From: Mycolicibacter senuensis
GTDB lineage: Bacteria; Actinomycetota; Actinomycetes; Mycobacteriales; Mycobacteriaceae
Length of the DNA stretch: 64,000 nucleotides
Direction of reading: 5' to 3'
NCBI RefSeq assembly: GCF_002101885.1
Contig: NZ_LQPS01000033.1
Coordinates: forward strand, 62,001-126,000
Shown here: positions 1 to 8,114 of the stretch, one piece after another
Layout: every line of letters begins with the position of its first letter
Numbering within the stretch: position 1 is the first letter of the stretch
Made by a program: the position numbers and the translations under genes
Notes under the pieces: model-generated
Seen by the model: only the letters and a program-made list of their open reading frames with translations
Told to the model about the DNA's origin: nothing
The model's database searches: none

Positions 1-346
1 AGCCCAGCCCGACGGCGGGCCCGTTGACCGCGGCAATCACCGGGGTGCGGCAGCGCGCCATACCCAGCACGATCTCCCGGCCGTGCGCAATCGTCCTGGC
101 CCGCAACTTCTCGTCGCGGCGGATCTCGTCGAGGTAGGTGAAATCGCCGCCGGCGGAGAACGCCCGTCCGTTGCCGGTCAGCACCGCGGCCCGGGCATCG
201 TGATCCTCATCGAGCTGGACCCACAGCTTCGCCAGACCGGTGTGCAGCGCGTCGTTGACGGCGTTGAGCGCATCGGGACGGTTGAGCGTGATGATCCGCA
301 ACGGACCGTCGGCGCGCACGTCGATTTCAGCAGGCATGTCGTACAT
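1..346 (-). CDS. Enoyl-CoA hydratase/isomerase family protein, 3' end cut by window edge
   Basis: The first 115 codons are visible, and the C-terminal half lies beyond base 1. The reading shows the crotonase opening (LRIITLNRPDALNAV near residue 17) and the oxyanion-hole segment GRAFSAGGDF near residue 50, followed by TPVIAAVNGPAVGLG. Family members hydrate enoyl-CoA or isomerise double bonds in beta-oxidation. The start at 346 follows GGGAG by seven bases and lies two bases after the upstream dehydrogenase stop, so it is the last visible gene of the fadD-fadE-fadE-echA operon. Its substrate cannot be told. Confidence 0.85.
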   Translation of the reverse strand, partial: MYDMPAEIDVRADGPLRIITLNRPDALNAVNDALHTGLAKLWVQLDEDHDARAAVLTGNGRAFSAGGDFTYLDEIRRDEKLRARTIAHGREIVLGMARCRTPVIAAVNGPAVGLG

Positions 347-348
347 GT

Positions 349-1449
349 CTAAACTCCCAATCCCAGGATTCGGCCGGCAACGATGTTCTTCTGAATCTGC
401 GAGGTCCCGCCCATCACACTCTGGGCCCGACTGTAAAGGTAGGCGCTGAGCAGGTCGGGGTCGTCGACGCCGCCGACCGCCAGCGCGGCGTGGCCGACGG
501 ACTGTTCCACCCAGGTCATCAGCAACTTGTCCAGCGAACCCTCGGGGCCGTGCGAGAGCCCGTCGAGCTGTTCGGACAGCCGCCGGCGGACGTGCAGCCG
601 CAGCATCTCGGTTTCCACTGCCGCCCAAGCCAATTCCTCGGGCACGTCGGCGCCGTCCTGACCCACGCGAGCCGCCATCTGGCGAACCAGTTTGCCGTAG
701 CGGGCGGAGTACCCCAGCGTCGACGGCTCACGCTCGTGGCCGACCACGGTCATCGCCAGCTTCCACCCCTCGCCCGGTTCTCCCACCATCTGACTGGCCG
801 GGACCGTGGCGCCGTCGAAGAGCACCTGCCCGAATTCGGTGGTCACACCGTTGATCATCTGCAGCGGCCGCTGGGAGATGCCGGGCTGGTGCATGGAGAT
901 GATGAACGCCGAGATACCGCGGTGCCGCGGCGCGTCCTTGTCGGTGCGGGCCAGCAGCAGGCACCAATCGGCGACGTCGGAGTAGCTGGTCCAGATCTTG
1001 TGGCCGGCAATGACATAGTCGTCACCGTCGCGGGTCGCGGTGGTGGTCAGCGACGCCAGGTCCGAGCCGGCTCCGGGCTCGGAGAACCCCTGGCACCAGC
1101 GCTGGGTGCCGTCGATCATCCCAGGCAGGAATCGTTGCTGCAGTTCCTTGCTCGCGTGGCGGCCCAGTCCGACGACCAGGTAGCCCAGGCTCGGCCGCGG
1201 CGGGGCGCCGGCGGCGGCCAGTTCCTCGTCGACGATCACGTCGTAGACCGGTGCCAGCTCCTGGCCGCCGTATTCGCGGGGCCAGGACACCCCGAAGAAG
1301 CCGGCGCCGTAGAGGGCCTGATGCCATTCCCCCTGGCGCTCCCAGTACTCGTCGTCGCCCGCGGCGGGGAAGGTGTCGGCCCGCTCGGCCAGCCAGGTCC
1401 GAAGCCGGTTGCGGAAGTCGGCCTCGGCGGGCGAGTCACGAAAGTCCAT
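349..1449 (-). CDS. Acyl-CoA dehydrogenase (FadE type), large member of a pair
   Basis: This 366-residue flavoprotein shows the acyl-CoA dehydrogenase signature WCQGFSEPGAGSDL near residues 118-131 and the C-terminal GGTSQIQKNIVAGRILGL segment that contacts FAD and substrate. It overlaps the upstream 301-residue dehydrogenase gene by 14 bases. Adjacent fadE pairs in mycobacteria often form alpha2beta2 heterotetramers acting on bulky or steroid-derived acyl-CoAs. That arrangement is known for the family and is inferred here. The operon with an acyl-CoA synthetase and an enoyl-CoA hydratase supports a beta-oxidation role. Confidence 0.9.
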   Translation of the reverse strand: MDFRDSPAEADFRNRLRTWLAERADTFPAAGDDEYWERQGEWHQALYGAGFFGVSWPREYGGQELAPVYDVIVDEELAAAGAPPRPSLGYLVVGLGRHASKELQQRFLPGMIDGTQRWCQGFSEPGAGSDLASLTTTATRDGDDYVIAGHKIWTSYSDVADWCLLLARTDKDAPRHRGISAFIISMHQPGISQRPLQMINGVTTEFGQVLFDGATVPASQMVGEPGEGWKLAMTVVGHEREPSTLGYSARYGKLVRQMAARVGQDGADVPEELAWAAVETEMLRLHVRRRLSEQLDGLSHGPEGSLDKLLMTWVEQSVGHAALAVGGVDDPDLLSAYLYSRAQSVMGGTSQIQKNIVAGRILGLGV

Positions 1450-2341
1450 CAGCGATCTCCCTTATCGTCACGGGCCACAGGCCGGTCGAGGTCAGCGCGC
1501 GCCGAAGGTACACGTGCGCCAGGCATTCCCAGGTGTTGCCGATACCGCCGTGCACCTGGATCGCGGTCTCGCAGACCGTCCGGGCGGTGCGGGCGCAATA
1601 GATCTTGGCGATGCGGGCGGCACGCACCGCGTCGGCCGCGTCGGCCTCGTCGACCGCCCAGGCGGCGTGCCGCAACACGCTCACCGAGCCCTCGATCAGC
1701 GCCAGGCCCTCGGCGAGCAGATGGGCGATGGCCTGATAACTGCCGATCGGTTTGCCGTACTGTTCCCGGATCTTGGCGTAGTCGCACGCCAGCGCGTGCG
1801 CGCCGCGCGCGGTGCCGATCAGATCGGCGCCGGTGGTCACCAGCGCCAGCGCGTGGGCGGCCGCGGCGTCCTCGGCGCTGAGCTCGCCGACCTGGCGCGG
1901 CTCACCGGCCAGTTCGGCGCCGGGCCGGGTCAAGTCGGCTCCGCACCGCAGCGCACCGAGCGGGGCGGTCAGCACCGCGTGCTCGCGCACCGTGACGGCC
2001 TGCTCGGCCCCGCGGGCGTCGACGGCGCTCTGGTGGTGGGTGACGGTGGCCGGTTCTGCTCCCAGCTTCACGTGCCGGACCAGGTCGTCGGCGAGCACCG
2101 GACCGAGGAACGGCACGTCCACCAGGCCGCGACCGAACTCCTCGGCCACGATGGCCACTTCCACGCCGGACGCTCCGTCGGAGCGCAGCTCGCGCCAACC
2201 CGTCTGGACGACAGCCTTTTCCAGCCGGGCCACTCGACCGGCATCGTCGAGTTCTGCGACCGAGCCGGGCCCCAGATCGTCGGCGAGCTTCGCCGCGGCC
2301 TCCCGCAGTTGTCGCTGCTCGGCGTTCAGCCGGACATCCAT
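1436..2341 (-). CDS. Acyl-CoA dehydrogenase-like subunit, short partner
   Basis: The 301-residue protein begins MDVRLNAEQRQLREAAAKLA and keeps the C-terminal helical domain with the IQVHGGIGNTWE motif, but it is short for a FadE (usually about 380). The ATG at 2341 lies inside the 3' end of the acyl-CoA synthetase gene (16-base overlap), so the two are translationally coupled. It overlaps the next dehydrogenase by 14 bases. Short size and tight pairing suit the partner subunit of a heteromeric acyl-CoA dehydrogenase. A longer upstream ORF in the same frame runs inside fadD and was rejected as the start. Confidence 0.85.
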   Translation of the reverse strand: MDVRLNAEQRQLREAAAKLADDLGPGSVAELDDAGRVARLEKAVVQTGWRELRSDGASGVEVAIVAEEFGRGLVDVPFLGPVLADDLVRHVKLGAEPATVTHHQSAVDARGAEQAVTVREHAVLTAPLGALRCGADLTRPGAELAGEPRQVGELSAEDAAAAHALALVTTGADLIGTARGAHALACDYAKIREQYGKPIGSYQAIAHLLAEGLALIEGSVSVLRHAAWAVDEADAADAVRAARIAKIYCARTARTVCETAIQVHGGIGNTWECLAHVYLRRALTSTGLWPVTIREIADGLS

Positions 2342-3765
2342 AGGCGCTCCTTCAGTAGTCGACGCAACAGCTTTCCGGACGGCAGCCGGGGTATCTCGGG
2401 AACGATCACCAGCCGGCGCGGATGCTTGTAGGAGGCGAGCCGACCGGCCACCAGCTCGGTCAGCTCGGCCTCGGGGACCGGGGCGCGCAGTGCGACCGCT
2501 GCCACGACGGCCTCCCCGTCGCGCTCGTCGGGCACCCCGAACACTCCGCAGTCGGCGACGGCGGGGTGCTCGTGCAACACCGCCTCGATTTCGGCGGGGG
2601 CCACCTGGAAGCCGCGCACCTTGATCATCTCCTTGCAGCGGTCGGTGATCCGCAACCAACCGTCGGCGTCGAGATAGCCGACATCGCCGGTGTGAAACCA
2701 CCCGTCGCGCACCACTTCCGGCGTGGCCTCGTCCGGGAGATAGCCGGCCATCAAGGACTCCGAACGGGCCAGGATCTCGCCGGGGACGCCCGGCGGCAGC
2801 GGTTCGCCGGTGGCCAGGTCCACCACCTGCAGCTGCACCCCGGGGACCGGGCGGCCGACGGTATCCAACACCGCGTCGTTCCCGCCGGCTCCGTCGGTCG
2901 GGCTGCAGGCCAGCACCGGCAGTTCGCTGGTGCCGTACGCCGGCACCCAGCCGACCCCGGTGCGCCGGGTGACCTCCTCGGCGACGGCGGCGGTGATGGG
3001 GGTGGCGCCCCACATGATGTACCGCAGCGACGACAGGTCGAACGATTCCAGCTCGGGGTGCGCGGCGATGGCCAGCGCGATCGGCGCCACCGCCATCTCC
3101 ACCGTGATCCGGTCTTCGCCGATCGTTGCCAGCATCACGTCGACGTCGAAGCGGCGGTGCAGCCGCACCTGCGCCCCGACGCTCAGCGCGGTCAGGATGT
3201 TGAGCAGGCCGAGGATGTGCGACGGCGGGGTCACCACCTGAATCCGGTCATCGGCGGTCAATCCCAGCGCATCCCGCCAGTGCCGCACCCCCGCGGCCAG
3301 CGAGGCGTGGGTGTGGCGGACCGCTTTGGGCAGGCCGGTGGTACCGGAACTGAATACCAGCAGCGCGTCGGCGTCGGGCGGCGGTGGATCACCCTCCCAG
3401 GTTCCGGCCGGAATCTCGGCCGTCACGTCATCGAGGTGGCGCATCGGCATCAGCTCGGCCAGCACCGGGTGGTCGCCGAGCGCATAGCGGGGCCGGGTCA
3501 GCGCCAGCGCGTTCGCCACCTCGTCGCGCTTCCAGGCGGGACTGATCAGGGCGGCCACCGCCCCGAGACGCCAGATGGCCTGCACGGCGACGACGAACTC
3601 CGGCCGGTTCGACGCCATCAGCGCGACCCGATCACCGGCCGTCACGCCGTCGCCGGCCAGCGCGGCCGCCAGTGCGCCGGCCCGCGCGTCGAGCTCCGGC
3701 AGGGGTAACTGCCGGTCCTCGAACGTGAGCGTCGCGGTGGCTGCCGCACCCAACCCAGAAGACAT
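2326..3765 (-). CDS. Acyl-CoA synthetase (FadD, AMP-binding family)
   Basis: The 479-residue adenylate-forming enzyme activates a carboxylic acid to its CoA thioester with ATP. Visible motifs are the P-loop-like LLVFSSGTTGLPKAVRHTH near residue 150, the GWFHTGDVGYLDADGW adenylation motif, the hinge ITDRCKEMIKVRGF, and the C-terminal catalytic lysine in LPSGKLLRR. It is the first gene of the operon that continues into two dehydrogenases and a hydratase, and so feeds this beta-oxidation module. The promoter region (3766-3836) carries a perfect inverted repeat and is shared with the divergent reductase. The substrate is unknown. Confidence 0.92.
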   Translation of the reverse strand: MSSGLGAAATATLTFEDRQLPLPELDARAGALAAALAGDGVTAGDRVALMASNRPEFVVAVQAIWRLGAVAALISPAWKRDEVANALALTRPRYALGDHPVLAELMPMRHLDDVTAEIPAGTWEGDPPPPDADALLVFSSGTTGLPKAVRHTHASLAAGVRHWRDALGLTADDRIQVVTPPSHILGLLNILTALSVGAQVRLHRRFDVDVMLATIGEDRITVEMAVAPIALAIAAHPELESFDLSSLRYIMWGATPITAAVAEEVTRRTGVGWVPAYGTSELPVLACSPTDGAGGNDAVLDTVGRPVPGVQLQVVDLATGEPLPPGVPGEILARSESLMAGYLPDEATPEVVRDGWFHTGDVGYLDADGWLRITDRCKEMIKVRGFQVAPAEIEAVLHEHPAVADCGVFGVPDERDGEAVVAAVALRAPVPEAELTELVAGRLASYKHPRRLVIVPEIPRLPSGKLLRRLLKERLWMSG

Positions 3766-3787
3766 TTGAGAAGATCCTATCGGTTTG

Positions 3788-3804
3788 AGAGAATACTATT
3801 CTCT
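3788..3804. promoter_or_regulatory. Candidate operator between fadD and reductase genes
   Basis: AGAGAAT-ACT-ATTCTCT is a perfect inverted repeat with 7-bp arms and a 3-bp centre, lying in the 71-bp divergent promoter. Its core GAATACTATTC recurs with one change at 12291-12301, upstream of the SDR-Rieske operon. The layout is typical of TetR-family operators, and the TetR gene at 12577 is a candidate binder. The assignment is inference. Confidence 0.6.
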
Positions 3805-3836
3805 GTAACGAAGAACGCAAACCGGAAGGGGTGGTC

Positions 3837-4841
3837 ATGGCGGTCACTCAAATTTTCCAACGGGCGACCGTGACCCGCATCGTCAAGGAGACCGCTGACG
3901 CGTACACGTTCGTGCTGGACCCGCACGAGGGGTCGTTCCCCTACCGGGCCGGTCAGTACTCGACATTCCAGGTACACGTCGACGGCGAGGAGCTCTACCG
4001 GTCCTACTCCATGTCGAGCGCCCCGGAGACCGACACCGAGCTGATGACCACGGTCAAGCGGGTGCCCGGCGGGAAGGTGTCGAACTGGTTGCTGGACAAC
4101 CTCGCCGAAGGCGACGAGTTGACCATGACCCGCGCGGCGGGGACCTTCTGCCTGGACTCCTCGGACTCCCCGCTGCTGGGATTCTCCGGCGGCAGCGGCA
4201 TCACGCCGATCCTGTCGCTGGCCAAGAGCGCGCTGGCCACCACCGACCGCACGGTGCGGCTGCTCTGCGCCGACCGCGACGCCTCGGCGGCGATCTTCGA
4301 CGACGCGCTGAGCGAACTCGCCGCCCGCTATCCCGGCCGGCTGTCGGTGCAGCGGCATCGCGACGCCGAGGACGGGCTGCTCGACGCGGCCGGCGTCGCC
4401 GCGTTCGTCGGCGCGGACACCGGGGCCGACTGCTATCTGTGCGGCCCGGAGGGATTCATGGCTGTGGTGCGCGAGTCCTGGCCCGGGCCGGGACGGCTGT
4501 TCGTCGAGGACTTCGAAGTGGCGACCGCACCGGCGGCACCGCTCGGCGCCGGCACCGCGGCCGAGGTGACCGGGACGGTGACGATTCACCTCGGGCGCAA
4601 GAAGGAGTCGGTGCCGCGGGTCGCCGGCGAGACCCTGCTGGAGAGCGCCCGGCGGGCCGGGCTGGCACCGCCGTTCTCCTGCGAGGCCGGCAACTGCGGC
4701 ACCTGCATCGCCCACATCAGCGAGGGCAGCGCGAAGATGATCGCCAACACCGCACTCGACGACGACGAGGTCGCCGACGGCTACATCCTGACCTGCCAGG
4801 GTGTCCCCGAGGGCGGCTCGATCACCGTCCACTACGAGTAG
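3837..4841 (+). CDS. KshB-like ferredoxin reductase (FAD, NAD(P)H, plant-type 2Fe-2S)
   Basis: The 334-residue protein has the order FAD domain (RSYSMSSAP), nucleotide domain (GGSGITPILSLAKSAL; later LCGPEGFM) and C-terminal plant-type ferredoxin domain, with cysteines in CEAGNCGTC and a later C in ILTCQG. This is the layout of 3-ketosteroid 9-alpha-hydroxylase reductase KshB and phenylacetate-type reductases, which pass electrons from NAD(P)H to Rieske oxygenases. It is the only such reductase in the window and a likely donor for the Rieske oxygenase at 9952-11328. ATG 3837 is preferred over GTG 3831 because GGAAGG lies at proper spacing. Confidence 0.88.
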   Translation: MAVTQIFQRATVTRIVKETADAYTFVLDPHEGSFPYRAGQYSTFQVHVDGEELYRSYSMSSAPETDTELMTTVKRVPGGKVSNWLLDNLAEGDELTMTRAAGTFCLDSSDSPLLGFSGGSGITPILSLAKSALATTDRTVRLLCADRDASAAIFDDALSELAARYPGRLSVQRHRDAEDGLLDAAGVAAFVGADTGADCYLCGPEGFMAVVRESWPGPGRLFVEDFEVATAPAAPLGAGTAAEVTGTVTIHLGRKKESVPRVAGETLLESARRAGLAPPFSCEAGNCGTCIAHISEGSAKMIANTALDDDEVADGYILTCQGVPEGGSITVHYE

Positions 4842-4857
4842 TCATCGAATAGTCGTG

Positions 4858-4877
4858 CCAGGCCGGGCCCGGCCACC
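4858..4877. terminator. GC-rich palindrome between convergent genes, possible terminator
   Basis: GGCCGGGCCCGGCC is a 14-bp perfect palindrome in the 41-bp gap between the convergent reductase and aldehyde dehydrogenase genes. It has no U-tract, so a terminator role is only suggested by position. Confidence 0.3.
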
Positions 4878-4882
4878 GGTTG

Positions 4883-6313
4883 TCAGCCGGCGGCGGCCCC
4901 GTAGCCCAACGTGCTCTTGATCTCCAGATATTCGTGGAAACCGGCATCGCTCCACTCGCGGCCGTTACCGCTGCGCTTGTAGCCGCCGAACGGTGCGTTC
5001 ATGTCGAAGGCGTGGTTGATCGCCACCGAGCCGGCCCGGATCCGGCGGGCGATGCCGCGTGCGGCGTCGAGGTCGGCGCCCGATATGTAGCCGGCCAGGC
5101 CGTAGTCGGTGTCGTTGGCGATCTCGACGGCCTCGTCCAGGTCGTCATAGCCGAGGATGCACAGCACCGGGCCGAAGATCTCTTCGCGCGCGATCGTCAT
5201 CTGGTTGTTCACGTGCCCGAATACCGTCGGCCGCACGAAGTAGCCGCTGTCGAGCCCGTCGGGCCGGCCCGCGCCGCCGGCGGCGACGGTCGCGCCCTCG
5301 GCGATGCCCTGCTCGATCAGGCCCTGCACCTTGGCGAACTGCGCCGCCGAGGCCACCGGGCCGATCGCCTTGGCGTCGGCGGGGTCGCCCACCTTCACCT
5401 GCTCGGCGACCGCCTTGGCGATCGCGATGGCCTCGTCCATCCGGGAGTTGGGCACCAGCATCCGCGACGGCGCATTGCAGCTCTGCCCGGAGTTGACCAT
5501 CATGACCGACACGCCCGCCGTCACGCTGGCGGCGAACGCATCGTCGTCGAGCACGATGTTGGGGCTCTTGCCGCCGAGTTCCTGGGTCACCCGCTTCACC
5601 GTCGGCGCGGCGTTCTCGGCCACTGCGACACCGGCCCGGGTCGAACCGGTGAACGACACCATGTCGACATCGCGATGTTGCGCCAGGGCAACCCCGACGC
5701 CGGGCCCGTCGCCGTTGACCATGTTGTAGACGCCGGCCGGGACGCCCGCGGCGGCCATGATCTCGGTGAAGATGTAGGCCGAGAACGGCGCGACCTCCGA
5801 GGGTTTGAGCACCATGGTGCAACCGGTCGCCAGCGCCGGATAGACCTTCACCGCGATCTGGTTCAGCGGCCAGTTCCACGGGGTGATGAGACCGCAGACC
5901 CCGATCGGCTCCCGCACCACCAGGGTGTCGCCGCGCTGTTCTTCGAACGCGAAGTTCTTCAGCGCCTCGATCGCGGTGAGCATGTGGCCGAGCCCGAGCT
6001 GCACCTGGGTTCCTGCAGCCAGCGCCGGCGGCGCCCCGATCTCCTCGTGCACCGCATCGCCGAGATCACCGCTGCGGCGCTGATATTCGGCCAGGATCGA
6101 CTGCAGCAGATCCAGGCGCTCGGTACGGCTGCTCTGCGACCAGCCGGGAAACGCCCGCCGTGCCGCGGCGACGGCACGGTCGACGTCGGCGGCCGAACCG
6201 AGTGCGATCTTGCCGGCGACCTGCTCGGTGGCCGGGTTCTCGACGTCGAGGGTGTTGAGCTCGACCGGGTCCACCCACTGGCCGTCGATGTAGAACTTGA
6301 GGTATTCGCGCAT
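4883..6313 (-). CDS. NAD(P)-dependent aldehyde dehydrogenase
   Basis: The 476-residue enzyme of the ALDH superfamily oxidises an aldehyde to a carboxylate. Visible are PWNWPLNQ, the catalytic glutamate motif QELGGKSPNIVL near residue 250, and the catalytic cysteine in NSGQSCNAPSRM near residue 283, all in normal order. ATG 6313 is chosen over GTG 6316 because AAGGAG lies seven bases upstream. It is the last gene of the SDR-Rieske-BVMO-TauD-SDR-ALDH operon and probably converts an aldehyde released by the upstream oxygenases into an acid for the nearby acyl-CoA synthetase. Confidence 0.93.
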   Translation of the reverse strand: MREYLKFYIDGQWVDPVELNTLDVENPATEQVAGKIALGSAADVDRAVAAARRAFPGWSQSSRTERLDLLQSILAEYQRRSGDLGDAVHEEIGAPPALAAGTQVQLGLGHMLTAIEALKNFAFEEQRGDTLVVREPIGVCGLITPWNWPLNQIAVKVYPALATGCTMVLKPSEVAPFSAYIFTEIMAAAGVPAGVYNMVNGDGPGVGVALAQHRDVDMVSFTGSTRAGVAVAENAAPTVKRVTQELGGKSPNIVLDDDAFAASVTAGVSVMMVNSGQSCNAPSRMLVPNSRMDEAIAIAKAVAEQVKVGDPADAKAIGPVASAAQFAKVQGLIEQGIAEGATVAAGGAGRPDGLDSGYFVRPTVFGHVNNQMTIAREEIFGPVLCILGYDDLDEAVEIANDTDYGLAGYISGADLDAARGIARRIRAGSVAINHAFDMNAPFGGYKRSGNGREWSDAGFHEYLEIKSTLGYGAAAG

Positions 6314-6330
6314 CACTACACTCCTTTGAA

Positions 6331-7281
6331 CTACCGGGTTCCCTGGGTCTCATCGGGCGCCTGGCCGGGGTGGGCCAGGCCGAAGCTGTATCGGATGTGG
6401 TCGGCGTGGCCGTCCGGCACCACCGGGAAGATCACCGGCGCCGTGACGTCCCGGATCTCCTCGATTCGTTCGGCGACCTCGTCGAGTGTCCACGACGGCT
6501 GGTAGACGCCGGGGCTCTCGGCCACCACCGCCCGGGCCACCCGGCCCGCCAGCGCGATCAGCACTTCGCCGGTGACCGAGCAGGATTCGTGTGCGAGCCA
6601 ACCGACCACCGGCGCGACCAGATCCGGTTCCATCGGCGGGTAGCCGGAGGTGTCGATCCCCTCGGCCATCCGCGTCACCGCCGCCGGCACCACAACGTTG
6701 CACCGGACACCGGCGGGCGCCCCCTCCAGCGCCACGACATTGCTCAGCCCGATCACTCCGGCCTTCGCGGCCGCATAGTTGGCCACGCACGAGTTGCCGT
6801 AGAGGCCACCGATCGACGAGGTCAACACGATGCGACCGTATCCCGCGTCACACATCACCGGGAAGGCCGGGCGCACCACGTGGAAGGCCCCCCGCAGGTG
6901 CACGTCGAGGACGGCGTCGAAATCTTCCGAACTCATCTCCCGCAACGAGCCCCGCCGGACGTTGCCGGCGTTGTGGATCACCGCGTCGAGCCGGCCGTAG
7001 TGCTGCAGCGCCGCCGCGATGATGTCCCGGCCGCCCTGCGGTGTCGCGACCGACGCGGTGCAGGCGATCGCGTCGCCGCCGGCGTCGCGGATCTCGGCGG
7101 CCACCGCCTCGGCGGGATCCTCGCGCACGCCTTCCCCGCTGAGGTCGGCCCCGGTGTCGTTGACCACGACACGCCCGCCCCGCTCGGCCAGCAGCTGCGC
7201 GTAGGCACGACCCAGCCCCCGCCCGGCGCCGGTCACCACGGCGACCCGGCCATGGAAGTTCAGCGGCTGCCCTGTGCTCAA
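6331..7281 (-). CDS. Short-chain dehydrogenase/reductase, HSD17B4-like
   Basis: The 316-residue SDR has the NAD-binding motif TGAGRGLGRAY near residue 18, NDTGADLSGEG, NAG, and the catalytic Ser-Tyr-Lys (TSSIGG, then NYAAAKAG). The longer C-terminal tail and ND-type loop resemble the dehydrogenase domain of peroxisomal multifunctional enzyme type 2 (3-hydroxyacyl-CoA dehydrogenase), known for bulky acyl-CoA substrates. The start overlaps the 3' end of the TauD-type gene by four bases, so the genes are coupled. The exact substrate is not shown. Confidence 0.85.
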   Translation of the reverse strand: MSTGQPLNFHGRVAVVTGAGRGLGRAYAQLLAERGGRVVVNDTGADLSGEGVREDPAEAVAAEIRDAGGDAIACTASVATPQGGRDIIAAALQHYGRLDAVIHNAGNVRRGSLREMSSEDFDAVLDVHLRGAFHVVRPAFPVMCDAGYGRIVLTSSIGGLYGNSCVANYAAAKAGVIGLSNVVALEGAPAGVRCNVVVPAAVTRMAEGIDTSGYPPMEPDLVAPVVGWLAHESCSVTGEVLIALAGRVARAVVAESPGVYQPSWTLDEVAERIEEIRDVTAPVIFPVVPDGHADHIRYSFGLAHPGQAPDETQGTR

Positions 7282-8114
7282 GCGAAGGGTTCCTCACCGG
7301 CGAGCTTGGTGCGGCGCAGCATCCGGCCCGAGTCGGGGTCGTACGGCAGCGCCCGGTGCATCGTGCCGGTGTTGTCCCACATGACCAGATCACCGACCGA
7401 CCATTGGTGGCGGTAGACGAACTGCGGCTGGGTTGCCCAATCCCGGAGCCGCACCAGGGTTTTGACGCCCTCGGAGTACTCCATGCCGACGACGTTGCTC
7501 GCGGTGCAGCCCAGGATCAGCGATTTGCGCCCGCTGCGGTGCGTCCAGACCACCGGCAGCTCGGTCTGGCCGATCGCCATCATCTGCCGCAGTGTCGCGA
7601 AGTCGGGCTCGGGATCGTGGTAGAGCAGCGAGTTCCAGGCGGAGTGCATCGCACGCAGCGACGCGATCTGGCCCTTGTCGTCTTCGGGCAGCTCCTCGTA
7701 GGCGGCATAGGTGTTGCAGAACTCGGTGTCACCGCCGCCGCCGGCGGGCAGCACCTTGCTGGACAGCAGCGAGGCAAGGATCGGCACCTGGTTCATGGTG
7801 CCGTCCAGGTGCCAGTAGAAGGAGCCTTTGAGGTAGTCGGCCTGCTTGTTGACCTTGGTGTCCAGGGTGACGTCGTAGACGGCCTCGCCGTCTCGCTCGG
7901 GTGCCAGCGTGCCCAGCGTTTCGGTGAAGGCGACCTGTTCGGCGTCGGTGAACCCGATCTGCGGGAACACCAGCACGCCGCGCTGTTCGAGCAGCTCGCG
8001 GATCGCCCCGGCATGCTCGCCGCTCAGCAGCGCCTCCTTGCCGGCGCGGACCTCGGTTCCGATGCGCTCGGTGAGGTCGCGTATCGACAACGTGGTCGTC
8101 GTCTTCGATGTCAC
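7278..8114 (-). CDS. TauD/TfdA-family Fe(II)/2-oxoglutarate dioxygenase
   Basis: The 278-residue protein keeps the metal-binding HxD (WHLDGT near residue 113) and the distal histidine (TGTMHRALPYDPDSGR near residue 255), followed by arginines that normally bind 2-oxoglutarate. Family members hydroxylate an aliphatic carbon with O2 and 2-oxoglutarate, often breaking C-O, C-N or C-S bonds. The GTG at 8114 overlaps the TGA of the upstream monooxygenase (GTGA), so I chose it over the longer ORF. A clear paralog lies at 40564-41409 in the second island. Confidence 0.88.
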   Translation of the reverse strand: MTSKTTTTLSIRDLTERIGTEVRAGKEALLSGEHAGAIRELLEQRGVLVFPQIGFTDAEQVAFTETLGTLAPERDGEAVYDVTLDTKVNKQADYLKGSFYWHLDGTMNQVPILASLLSSKVLPAGGGGDTEFCNTYAAYEELPEDDKGQIASLRAMHSAWNSLLYHDPEPDFATLRQMMAIGQTELPVVWTHRSGRKSLILGCTASNVVGMEYSEGVKTLVRLRDWATQPQFVYRHQWSVGDLVMWDNTGTMHRALPYDPDSGRMLRRTKLAGEEPFA

